Shown: in pieces, positions 40,039 through 51,000 of the stretch
How the letters are laid out: each line of letters begins with the position of its first letter
How positions within the stretch are numbered: the stretch's first letter is position 1
DNA from: Vibrio gigantis
Lineage (GTDB): Bacteria > Pseudomonadota > Gammaproteobacteria > Enterobacterales > Vibrionaceae
Length of the DNA: 64,000 bases
Assembly: GCF_024347515.1 (NCBI RefSeq)
Contig: NZ_AP025492.1
Coordinates: 1,550,001-1,614,000 of the forward strand
Direction: 5' to 3'
Position numbers and translations under genes: made by a program
Notes under the pieces: model-generated
Told to the model about the DNA's origin: nothing
Seen by the model: only the letters and a program-made list of their open reading frames with translations
The model's database searches: none

Positions 40039-41694
40039 ATGGGTTTGATCCTATTGCTGGCTGAAAAACAGAAAAAATCACTTTCCTTCGTGATCTTGTT
40101 GAGTATTGCGAGTGCGTTCTTGAGCGTGGGCGTGATCGCGTTTATTCAGCACAAATTACTTGAAAGCAATGGGCCACTTTCCAATACCTTGGTTCAGTTT
40201 ACCTTGTTACTGATTGGCTTGTTGGTGACAGCAACTGTTGCTCAAGTCGCACTTCATAAACTGGGCCACAAGTTCGTTTATTACAAACGCTGTGAATTGG
40301 TTTCTCAACTATTGAATACTGATATTGAACAGGTCGAAAAAGTAGGAAGTGCAGGGGTACTTGCCTCGCTCAATACTGACATTCGCAACATTACTATTGC
40401 ATTCGTACATTTACCTGAGTTGATCTACGGCTTGGTACTAACGGTTGTGGCTTTAGTCTACTTGGCCTTTCTATCTATGCCTCTGTTTGGGGTTAGCGTT
40501 TTAATGCTGTCTTTAACCGGTGTCATTGGCTATCTGCTTGTTACGCGCATCACTAAACACGTTAAACAGGTTCGCGAGTACGACGACAAGTTGTATCACG
40601 ATTACCAATCCTTAATTGATGGCCGTAAGGAACTGTCTTTAAACCCATTTAGGGCCAAGCGTTACTTTGATGAGACGTTTTCAGTCAATGCTGAAGGTTA
40701 CAGGAATGAAGTGACACAAGCCGATATCCTAAATGGTTTTGCCGCCAACATGGCGAACACCGTAGTATTGGCTCTGATTGGTTTGAACTTCTACCTTGCG
40801 ACAGGCTTAGGCTGGGCAACGTTGGAAGTCGCCTCTACATTTGCATTGGTCGTGTTGTTTATGAGAACCCCGTTGATGTCTGCAGTCGGTTCAATTCCAA
40901 CCTTGATTACTGCCAACATTTCAATGAAGAAGTTGTCGTCGTTAGAGTTGAGTACTGATCGAAGCCTGAATCCGAAATCGGCAAAAACTAAAGTATTCAA
41001 TTCACTAGAACTCGTGGGGGCTAGCTATCGCTATCGCTCAGATTCAGATGGTGACTCGTTTGGCGTCGGCCCGATTAATTTCAAGATCGAACGTGGCGAA
41101 CACATCTTCATTATTGGCGGTAATGGCAGTGGTAAATCGACCTTTGCGCGTTTGCTTACTGGACTCTACCGACCGCATTCTGGCCAAGTTTATGTCGATG
41201 GCAATGAAGTGACTCAAGCGCATTGGCAAGATTATCGCCATCAGTTTTCGGCAGTGTTCAGTGATTTTCATCTATTCCATCAAATTGTTGATGGCGAAGG
41301 TCAAGACATCGATAGCAAAGATGTTGACGAATGGATGGTTCGTCTTGAAATGGCACACAAGGTTGACCACCAGCAAGGCAAGTTAAGTGACGTTCGCTAC
41401 TCACAAGGTCAACGAAAACGACTGGCGCTGATGATGTCAGTACTCGAAAAACGCGGCTGTATTCTGCTTGATGAATGGGCCGCTGATCAGGACCCACGTT
41501 TCAGAAAACTGTTTTACCGTCAGTTATTGCCACTGCTTAAACAACGGGGCGTGACTGTAATCGCGATTACTCATGATGACGCTTATTTTGATGCCGCTGA
41601 CCGTATTTTCAAAATGGATACCGGCAATCTTATTGAGTTGAGTAAAGGGAATTTAGCTCAAGCACACCAAGCACTAGAGAGTGTTGTGGCTTGA
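40039..41694 (+). CDS. Cyclic-peptide/siderophore ABC exporter, PvdE/SyrD-like
   Basis: 551 residues. The open frame begins at 39913, but its first 42 codons span the Fur box and read as low-complexity (FVDNDNHNNNQ), so the ATG at 40039 (MGLILLLAEKQKKS) is taken; 551 residues is the usual length for PvdE-type exporters. Six TM helices (~1-300) are fused to one ABC domain: Walker A GGNGSGKST, signature YSQGQRKRLAL (variant of LSGGQ), Walker B CILLDEWAADQDP, H-loop ITHDD. Family members move siderophore (precursors) across the inner membrane to the periplasm. It is followed by mbtH. Confidence 0.88.
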   Translation: MGLILLLAEKQKKSLSFVILLSIASAFLSVGVIAFIQHKLLESNGPLSNTLVQFTLLLIGLLVTATVAQVALHKLGHKFVYYKRCELVSQLLNTDIEQVEKVGSAGVLASLNTDIRNITIAFVHLPELIYGLVLTVVALVYLAFLSMPLFGVSVLMLSLTGVIGYLLVTRITKHVKQVREYDDKLYHDYQSLIDGRKELSLNPFRAKRYFDETFSVNAEGYRNEVTQADILNGFAANMANTVVLALIGLNFYLATGLGWATLEVASTFALVVLFMRTPLMSAVGSIPTLITANISMKKLSSLELSTDRSLNPKSAKTKVFNSLELVGASYRYRSDSDGDSFGVGPINFKIERGEHIFIIGGNGSGKSTFARLLTGLYRPHSGQVYVDGNEVTQAHWQDYRHQFSAVFSDFHLFHQIVDGEGQDIDSKDVDEWMVRLEMAHKVDHQQGKLSDVRYSQGQRKRLALMMSVLEKRGCILLDEWAADQDPRFRKLFYRQLLPLLKQRGVTVIAITHDDAYFDAADRIFKMDTGNLIELSKGNLAQAHQALESVVA

Positions 41695-41724
41695 GTTTTT
41701 AAGAGCCAAGTTAGGCTCAAAAAC
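41695..41724. other. Hairpin between exporter and mbtH
   Basis: GTTTTT-AA-GAGCC, loop AAGTTA, GGCTC-AAAAAC forms a strong hairpin starting at the exporter stop. There is no T-run after it in the plus direction, so it is more likely an mRNA-stabilising or processing element, or a terminator for antisense transcripts, than a stop for this operon. Confidence 0.5.
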
Positions 41725-41753
41725 ATAATAAAACAAAGTTAGTTGAGGAAAGA

Positions 41754-41966
41754 ATGAGTATTGATAGCCCAAATACAGAATTTACCGTTGTGATAAACGC
41801 ACAAGAACAATACAGCATATGGCCAACGTATCACTTAGTGCCAAATGGTTGGACTGAGGTTGGTGTAAAAGGCAACAAAGAGCACTGTCTTGAGCATATC
41901 CGTGAAGTTTGGACCGATATGCGTCCGAAAAGTTTACGTGACGCGATAGCCGCCCTAGAAAACTAA
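41754..41966 (+). CDS. MbtH-like NRPS chaperone
   Basis: 70 residues. Typical MbtH signature: NAQEQYSIWP, then PNGWTEVG and WTDMRPKSLRDAI, including the conserved Trp residues that grip the adenylation domain. A GAGGAAAG site precedes the ATG. It is placed directly before the first NRPS gene, as usual. It is needed for folding or activity of some A domains; the Orn-type A domains here (1, 2, 4) are candidates. It is flanked by hairpins on both sides. Confidence 0.95.
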   Translation: MSIDSPNTEFTVVINAQEQYSIWPTYHLVPNGWTEVGVKGNKEHCLEHIREVWTDMRPKSLRDAIAALEN

Positions 41967-41995
41967 ACCCATTTAACTCTTAGCCAATACCTGTA

Positions 41996-42020
41996 CTTTT
42001 CGCCTGTCGTGGGCGAAGAG
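41996..42020 (+). other. Hairpin in the NRPS leader
   Basis: TTCGCC / GGCGAA stem with a 7-base loop between mbtH and the NRPS start, extended by partial CTTTT/GAGAG pairing. It is followed by GCGGGTCTCTG rather than a T-run, so it is not a classic terminator. It may affect mRNA processing or the relative levels of MbtH and NRPS. Confidence 0.45.
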
Positions 42021-42058
42021 CGGGTCTCTGCAACCAAATTTCATGTTTAGGTAATAAA

Positions 42059-45000
42059 ATGTCAGTGGATGATGAACAAATTTTGGATTCCGTAACCCCT
42101 TGGAATCCGCTCTCATACTCTCAACAGCGTTTGTGGTTATTTCAGCAATTACAACCGATGAGCCTGGCGTATAACCTAGGTGGCTTACTTTGGTTTGAAG
42201 GCGAAGATGTTACCGTTGAAAAACTTCAACACTCACTAAATGAAATGGTGTCGGTATTTCCTTCGTTACGCAGTCAGTTTTCTGAAGTTGAGGGAAAAGC
42301 GGCTCAACGAGTGATGCCTTTTAGTCCTGTTGAATATGATTATATCGATATGCAAGGTGACTCAAATACGGTTGAGTTTATCAATCAAGATGCTCGCCAA
42401 CGTTGGCAAAAGCCGTTCAATCTAGTGGAAGGCGACCTCGCACGATGTTGCATCTATCAAGTTACTGAACATCGCTTTGCGGTGTTGCTTGCTACTCATC
42501 ACATTGTAACTGACGCCTGGTCGTTTCAGATCACGATTAAGATGCTAGTGAACTCTGTCGCGGGTAAAACCTACCAGGTGAAAGAGGTTCAAAGCTACCT
42601 AAATTACGCGGTAGAACAGGCCAGTGCAGAAAAGTCAGAGTTTTATGATCAGCAAAAATCTTCATGGATACAGAATCAGTTTATTGGTGAAGAACCGTTG
42701 TCGTTATCGAACCTCAATGACCAATCTCAAGATGCCTACGGTGCGAGACATGAGCTTGTTCACTTATCGAGTGATATCGATGATTCGATCAAGAGACTAG
42801 GTAGTGAGTTAGGCGTGACCAAGTTTGAGGTGTTAGCATCTGCCATGATGCTTACACTACGCCAGTACTCTTCCAATGTTCATCCTTCGATTTGTGTTCC
42901 TGCGTTAAACCGAAATGCTAAGAACCGTAGAACGGTCGGCTTTTATGTTAACAGTGCCGTGATGGGCTATCGCATTGATGCAGAGATGACTCTGTCCCAG
43001 CTCGTTGACAAGACCCATGCGTCGATGAAAGCGTCTTTGGCATTTGAAAGCACGCCGTTAGAGACATTAGTGGGTGATTTACCGCTACCTACAACCGCTT
43101 TAAACTTCAGAAATCACGGCGATAAATTATCGATTAATACAAATGGAGTATCTGCGGAATTTGAAGAGTTTCCAGTATTAGAGACACCGTTTGAGTTAGT
43201 GTTGGATGTCATCAATAAAGGCAACGTACCGCTGCGCTTTGTCTATGCAAAAGAAAAGTTCACACGTCCGTTTATAACTAAATTCATCGAAAGCTTTAAG
43301 GTTAATTTGGCGAGTATCATTCATTCGCCAAACGCTGCGGTGGCGTCCGTTAATGCAATTTCGAGCAAGGACATGAGGTTGATTGACCAACATGGTTCAG
43401 GTGACTATTCATGGCAATATCGTCCATTCACTGACTTGGTGACTGAGCAAGCAGTTAAGTGCCCGAACAGTATTGCGTTGAAACACCAAAACGAGTCGAT
43501 GAGTTACCTAGAGCTGGAGACTCGTTCGAATCAATTGGCGAATTCGATTTTATCTCAAGGTGCAACATCAAAATCGCCAATCGGTGTGATGATGGAGCGT
43601 GGCGTTGATATGATCGTCTCTATGATCGCTGTTCTGAAAGCTGGCGCGCCATTCCTACCTTTAGATCCTGACTACCCAACAGAACGATTAAGCTACATGT
43701 TGGAAGACAGTGGCGCAGAGTTGCTCCTTACACATCCTAAATCTAATGATAGATGCAAAGATGTATTGGATGGTAGTGACGGTGTCACTCAATTCTGTAT
43801 TGAAAATACTGAGCTTGCAGGCTTATCGTCAGATAATTCTTTTAAGCGTCCGTTGGCTGAGGAACTGGCCTATATCATCTATACCTCTGGTTCAACGGGA
43901 AAGCCAAAAGGCGTCACTATATCGCATGAAGGTTTAAGCATGCACGTTCAGACCATCGGCCAGCGTTATGGCATGAGCGAAGAGGACGTAGAATTACATT
44001 TCGCTTCCATCAGCTTTGATGGTGCCGTTGAGCGTTGGACTGTGCCATTAGCGTTTGGTTCGCGACTCGTGATTCGGGACCAAGAGCTATGGACTGCGGA
44101 ACAAACCTGCGATGTATTGCAGCAAGAAAAAGTCACTATTGCGTGTTTCCCTCCTAGCTATGTTGGTCCGCTACTCGATTGGGTTGAAGCGACGAAACCA
44201 GAACTAGCATTGCGTTCCATCACTTTAGGTGGCGAAGCTTTCACCCGCGAGACCTTTGAGCGTATTCAAGAGGTATTAGCGCCACCACGAATTATTAATG
44301 GTTACGGCCCGACTGAAACGGTCATCACTCCGATGATTTGGGAAGCCTATGCACAAGATACAATGGAGAGTGCGTATGCTCCGATTGGAACGCCAGTGGG
44401 TGATAGGAAGTTGTATGTACTCGATGCGGAGCTAAGCCAAGTACCGTTCGGTTGCAGTGGCGAGCTGTATATCGGCTCTGAGTCAGGCTTGGCTGAAGGT
44501 TATCTGAAACAACCCAACCTAACGGCTGAACGCTTCCTGCCAGATCCATACTCAAACAATGGCGAGAGAATGTATCGGACGGGCGATTTAGTTCAGTGGC
44601 GTGAAGATGGCATCATGGAGTATTTAGGCCGTGTTGACCAACAGGTTAAAATTCGTGGATTCCGTGTCGAGCTAGGGGAAATTGAATCCCAACTTCAAGC
44701 GCTTTCCGGAGCTGAATTTTGTGCCGTTGTTGATCATGACTCGCCAACAGGTAAAAAGCTTGTCGGCTATGTTCAGCTAAGCAAAGCTGAGCAAAACAAG
44801 AACCAGTCAAACAATACGCTATCGCAAGATGCTGGTGGTAATGATGAAGCGCAATGGCTTGAGCAGTTAGGACGAACTCTACCTGATTACATGGTACCCG
44901 CTTGTATTGTCGTCCAAGACAAGTTACCGCTAACACCGGCAGGTAAGGTCGATCGAAAACAACTGCTTGCTCCAGATTGGACAGAGATTCACAGCGATCA

Positions 45001-48000
45001 AGGTTCGCTTGTGGACAACCAACAGGTGATGCTTGCAGAGATATGGCGCGAATTACTAAAGGTTAAGAGTGTAGGGGCGAATAGCCAGTTCTTTGCGTTA
45101 GGTGGTGATTCGATTATGGCGCTTCAGTTGGTCGGAAAGTTGCGCCAACAGGGTTTCATGTTATCACCTAAACAAGTCTTCGATTTCCCAAAATTACAAG
45201 ATATGGCGGAGAACTTAGAAGAAGCACAACTTGTCATAGCTGAGCAAGGGAAACTTCGAGGTGAAGTGGCGCTGTTGCCGATTCAGCAAAGATACATCAA
45301 ACACTTTGAGTTGAGCCGTTGTAACCAATATATCCAGTTTAAATGGGACTACCCGGTCGATGTTGAGCGATTGACGCATGCCATAAATCGTCTGGTTGAA
45401 CATCACGACGCGTTGAGATTGCAATTCAATCACTCATTATCTGCCGATTCTTCATTTGAAATGACTGCAAATTATCGAGACGATGCTGAGTTTGCGATTC
45501 ACGTGTTTGATGAGGTTATAGATGTTGAACAAGTTCAAGCGAGTATAGACTTAATCAATGGTGTTATTGGCGCGGTTGGAATACGTAGCTTGAACAAACC
45601 AGATGCACGAGAAGAGTTTGATCAGCGTAGTGAAGTGCTCATTGCCGTTCACCATCTTGTCGTCGATGCACTGTCATGGCCATTGATTATTGAAGACCTC
45701 GCTAAGCTTTACGGCACTGATCTGATGCCTAGCAGCAAGGTGGCTTCTAGCACGCTCTCATTATCTCAACACTCACTTCCTCACAAAACGCATCATCAAG
45801 GAAACTGGGTCAACGCTTTAAATACGTTGTCGATATCAGACGACCAGCAAGCGTACTGGGCCGAACAACAGAAAGATCTGCTTTACCCGCAAAGTCGCGG
45901 CAAACCTATTTCTACGCACTGGCATACGCCGTTATCAAAAATTGAAGCTCTTACTAAAGCGGGTTTTGGTTTTGCTCGTCTTACACAAGAACAAATAGTG
46001 TTCCTAGTGGGTGCTTTAACGGTAAGTACGCTAAATCAAGGCAAAGCGTTAACCATTCACCGTGAATCTCATGGACGTTTTACCGATGATACTGGGCTTG
46101 ATCTGAGCCGAACCGTGGGCTGGTACACCTCGTTGTACCCGCAAGCCATTCCAGCGTTTGATTCGTTTGAAGAGTGGGTTAAATCCTTAAAAGACAGTTT
46201 TGATACCGACCACCTTGGTGGTGTGACATTCCACGCAGGCGTCATGCAAAACCTGTGGCCTCATGTCGGCGATATGGACGTGTTGTTCAACTATCTTGGC
46301 AGCGCGGCTCAACAGTTGAATGATGCTATAGAGGTGACAAATGTAGGCTTATGGAGAGATGACTCCAACTCAGCTGATGCTGCGATTGTGATTAACGCAT
46401 CAGTGAACAATGAACAACTATTGTGGGATGTTGAGTTAGATAGCTACTGTTTTAATGAATCCGAAGTTGAGGTGTTACACGCGGCATTTAACAGCAGTAT
46501 TGCACGTTTACATGATCTGTTTATTGAAGCGGATTCAGTATTAACGAAAGCCGATGCACCATTGGTTCATTTGTCTCAACGCCAGCTAAATCAGCTTTGC
46601 GACGGTGTGAGTTCTGCCGGTTCTTTACCCAACACGATTCTGCCGCTATCAACTTTACAACAAGGCTTGTATTTTCATGCGAAGCTATCTGATAGCGACA
46701 GCACTTACGTCAATCAAATCACTTTACCTTTCAACAATGTTGATCTGCTAAAGATGATAGAAGCTTGGCAAGGAGTGATGCAAAGGCACCAAATGCTTCG
46801 TTCAACGCTGTTCTCATTTGATGGCAATGCTTATCTAGCTGAGTGGCCTGAACTTAGATTGGATTATCAGGTGTTGGATGTTCGTAAGCGCAGCCAATTT
46901 GAGCTTGGTGAATACAAGAAACAAGCTGTCGAGCGAGGTTTTGAGCTAGAACAGGTAGTAGATCGTTCAAAAGTAAAACCTTTGTGGCGTGTTGATTTCA
47001 TTCAAACACACGACCACCAAGTGCAGTGTATTTTTACTATTCACCATATTTTAATGGATGGTTGGAGTACGGGTGTTCTACTCAGCGATTTGTTCGCCTT
47101 GTACCAAGGTCGTTCTATTGCACCAGTCAAAGGTGAATTTTCTGATTATCTTGCTTGGATACAAAATCAAGACAATCAGCAGTCTAATGACTATTGGCAG
47201 CGTTACCTTCAAGACATGGAGTCGCCAACACGTTTGGCTGAATCCTTTGGACAATCAAATTCTGAGATGCCTGATTCCAAGGTGTCTAGTTTCCATAGAT
47301 ACAATGATGATTATTCACAAGAGATCATAAGTGAATGGCTGCCTAAACTGAACCAAGTAGGGGTTACGCTCAACACGTTAACCCAAGCCGCATGGCTACT
47401 TACGTTGCATCGCTTCACTGGGCAGCAAACACCTGTATTTGGTAATACAGTGGCGGGTCGTCCGACAGAGCTTGCTCATAGCGATTCTATGGTTGGTTTG
47501 TTTATCAATACATTGCCAATTGCACATCGAGTCGATCTTTCTAAGCCTGTTTCTGAATGGCTGCTGGATATTCAAGCCTCATCGAGTGACCAGCGTGAAT
47601 TTAGCTACTCGTCTTTGTCCGATATCCAAGCACAGACGGGGTGGTCAGGAGAAAACCTATTTGACACCTTGGTCGTCTTTGAAAATTACCCGTTAGATGA
47701 ATCGCTTTTGAATCGTAACGGCAGTGATGAGTTCAGTATTGGCGAGCCTGACAGCTATGAATTTACCCACTACCCATTAACTTTGGCGATTTTGCCGAGT
47801 GAATCGCTTCGTATTGTTTTTGCCTACGACGAAAGTAAGTTCACACCTCAACAAATTGAAACACTACGCTCGACTAATCGACATTATTTGACTCAGCTAG
47901 TTGAACATCTAGCCGAAGATTTAGGCCGATTACCTGACTTAGCCGAGAACCAGTTGAATGAACTTGGCTTATTTGAGCGTCAACCAGAACCGTGGATGTT

Positions 48001-51000
48001 TGAACCGTTTACAGATTTAGTTGCAAAGCAGGTTTTGTTACGCCCCAACAGTGAAGCAATAGTCTCTAACGTTGCTGCTGAGAGTGGTCAAAAGAGAAAA
48101 GCGTTAACGTACCAACAAGTGGTTGAGCAGAGCGATGCTGTCGCTTCAAGATTGATTGCTGAAGGCATTGAACGTGAGGACATCGTTGGTGTGTTGTTTG
48201 AGCGTGATTGTAATATGTTGGTTGCAATGATGGGTGTTATGAAAGCTGGCGCCGCATTCTTGCCGTTAGATCCGGCGTATCCCCAAGAACGCTTAAACTT
48301 CATGGTTCAAGACAGTGGGGCGTGTGCATTAGTTCATGATGATCTGAGTGAGCAATTAGCCAATGATATCGCGAACCAAGCTAAAACCATTGGTTACGAC
48401 TCACTTGATTTAACAACAAGACTTGTTGATAAGCCTGCCATCTTGCCAGACCAACTGGCATATATGATTTATACGTCCGGTTCTACCGGTAAGCCGAAAG
48501 GGGTCTGTGTATCACAGCAAGGCTTGAGCATGCATGTTCAAACCATAGGTCAGCGATATGGCATGACGACGAACGATGTTGAGTTGCACTTTGCGTCAAT
48601 CAGTTTTGATGGAGCGATTGAACGTTGGACTGTGCCATTAGCGTTCGGCTCTCGTTTGATCATTCGAGACCAATCGTTATGGAGCGCTCAACAAACCTGT
48701 GATGTATTGGAGCGAGAGCAGGTAACCATTGCGTGTTTTCCTCCGAGTTATGTGCTGCCGTTATTAGAGTGGATAGAAGGCAGCACTCTAGCACTTTCTG
48801 TGCGTTCATGGACGTTAGGTGGTGAAGCCTTCACTCGTGATACCTACTTCAAACTGCAACATGTCTTAAAGCCGAAACGAATCATCAATGGTTATGGTCC
48901 GACTGAAACGGTTGTGACTCCGATGATTTGGGAGGCGTATCCGGATACCGAACTAGAAAGTGCTTATGCGCCTATCGGAAAAGCGGTTGGAAACCGAACT
49001 TTATATGTGTTGGATACAGCGCTTAATCGTGTACCAGCAGGAGTAGCAGGAGAGCTTTATATTGGCGAAGAAGTCGGGCTCGCTAGGGGTTACTTTGAAC
49101 GTCCTGATTTAACATCAGAGCGTTTTATTCCGGATCCATTCGCAAGCAATGGTGAGCGAATGTACCGAACCGGTGACGTAGTTAAATGGCGTTCAGACGG
49201 TGTGATGGAATACCTAGGGCGTAGCGATGAACAAGTTAAGATTCGTGGGTTCAGGGTCGAACTTGGTGAAATCGAATCTCGACTACAAAAGATCACAGGT
49301 TCAGAGCAATGTGCGGTAATAGCTTGCGACAGCCCTTCAGGTAAACAGCTGGTGGCCTATATTCAAAGCGATAACGTATTGTCCACCGAAGACGCTTTAA
49401 AAGATCTTAGTCAGGATCTTCCAGATTACATGGTGCCTAGCCAAGTCGTCAAAATGGACAAGATTCCGTTAACCCCGGCAAGTAAAGTTGATAAAAAACG
49501 CTTACCGCTACCCAATTGGCAAGAGGCTTCAAGCTCAGAATATATAGCGCCGAATGGTGTGATGGAATTAGCTTTAGCGAATCAATGGCAAGCGCTGTTT
49601 GATAAAAAAGAGATAAGTCGTGAGGATGATTTCTTTGCCTTAGGTGGTCAGTCGTTACTGGCAACCCAACTTGTCGGAAGGTTGAATCAACAAGCCAACA
49701 TTAGGCTGTCATTACAGGCAGTGTTCGATACGCCTGTGCTTAAAGAACTGGCTGCTCAATGTACGTTTACCTGTGTTAAAAATGATACAGAAGTTGCCTT
49801 TTTGGAGCGGGCTTCAAGGTTACCGCACATGCCAGCATCCGCTGTACAGAAGCGACTTTGGTTCGTTCAACAGCTGTTGCCGACCAGTGCCGCTTATCAC
49901 ATGCCTTTAGGACTTAAATTTACGGGCGATGTGAATATTGCTGCGCTTGAGAGTGCAATTAATGTATTGGTTGCCCGTCATGAGATCTTGAGAACCAACT
50001 TTACTCAAGTTGAAGGTGAACTCATGCAGTCTATTCATGCTGAGCGTGAAATCTGCGTTGGTATTCACCAGTACTCGGAGTCCGATGAACAAAGACTCTC
50101 TGTGTATAAAGAACTCATCGCTAAGCCGTTTGATTTCTCAGAAGGCCCATTGATTCGATTTGATTGGATTACTGTGGCATCAGAGCAGTTAGCTACCGTT
50201 AACCATGCAGTTAGCACTGAGCATGTAGCTAACGTTGAACATGCTGCTAACGTTGAACATGTAGCCAAAGGAAAACAAGCAGAGCTGCTAATTGTCGTAC
50301 ACCATATTATCTCCGATGGTATCTCCATGCAGTTATTGCTAAAAGAACTGGCTGTCTGTTACCAATCGATGATGTCTGGTTATACGGAAGAGGGCGCAGC
50401 ATCAACTTTCGAGCCTGAAGCTACCAATGACGTTCAATATGTAGACTATGCGAATTGGCAGAAGCAGTGGCTTGAATCTGAAGAAGCGAGTGACCAAAAA
50501 GCGTGGTGGTTGGATGCTTTGAAATTCGATATAGACCCTCTAGTACTGCACAGTGAAGTGCCAAGAGAGCAGACCGAAACTGAGGGAAACCGACTTCACT
50601 TCGAACTTAGTAGTGAGCAAGTTTCAAATATCACCCAATTGGCAGCGAAACATAACACCACCTCTTTCAATGTAATGCTGACGATGTGGCATCTATTGAT
50701 GCACAAGTATTCAGGCCAAGAGCAAGTGCGTGTTGGTGTGCCGGTTGCTGGGCGAACACAACCCAAAACACAGGCGATGCAAGGGTGTTTCATCAATAGC
50801 TTGGTGATTCCGGCTCAATTTAATGGTGAGCAATCCTTCGCTGAGTTATTGCATCAGGTGAAATCTTTCACTGAGCAAGCTTTGGACAGGCAAGACTTCC
50901 CATTTGAAATGTTGGTCGAATCACTCGGCATTACTGGTAACTTGCAATACCACCCTGTATTCCAAACCAGTTTCAATTTCCAACGCTTTGATGAAGCAGA

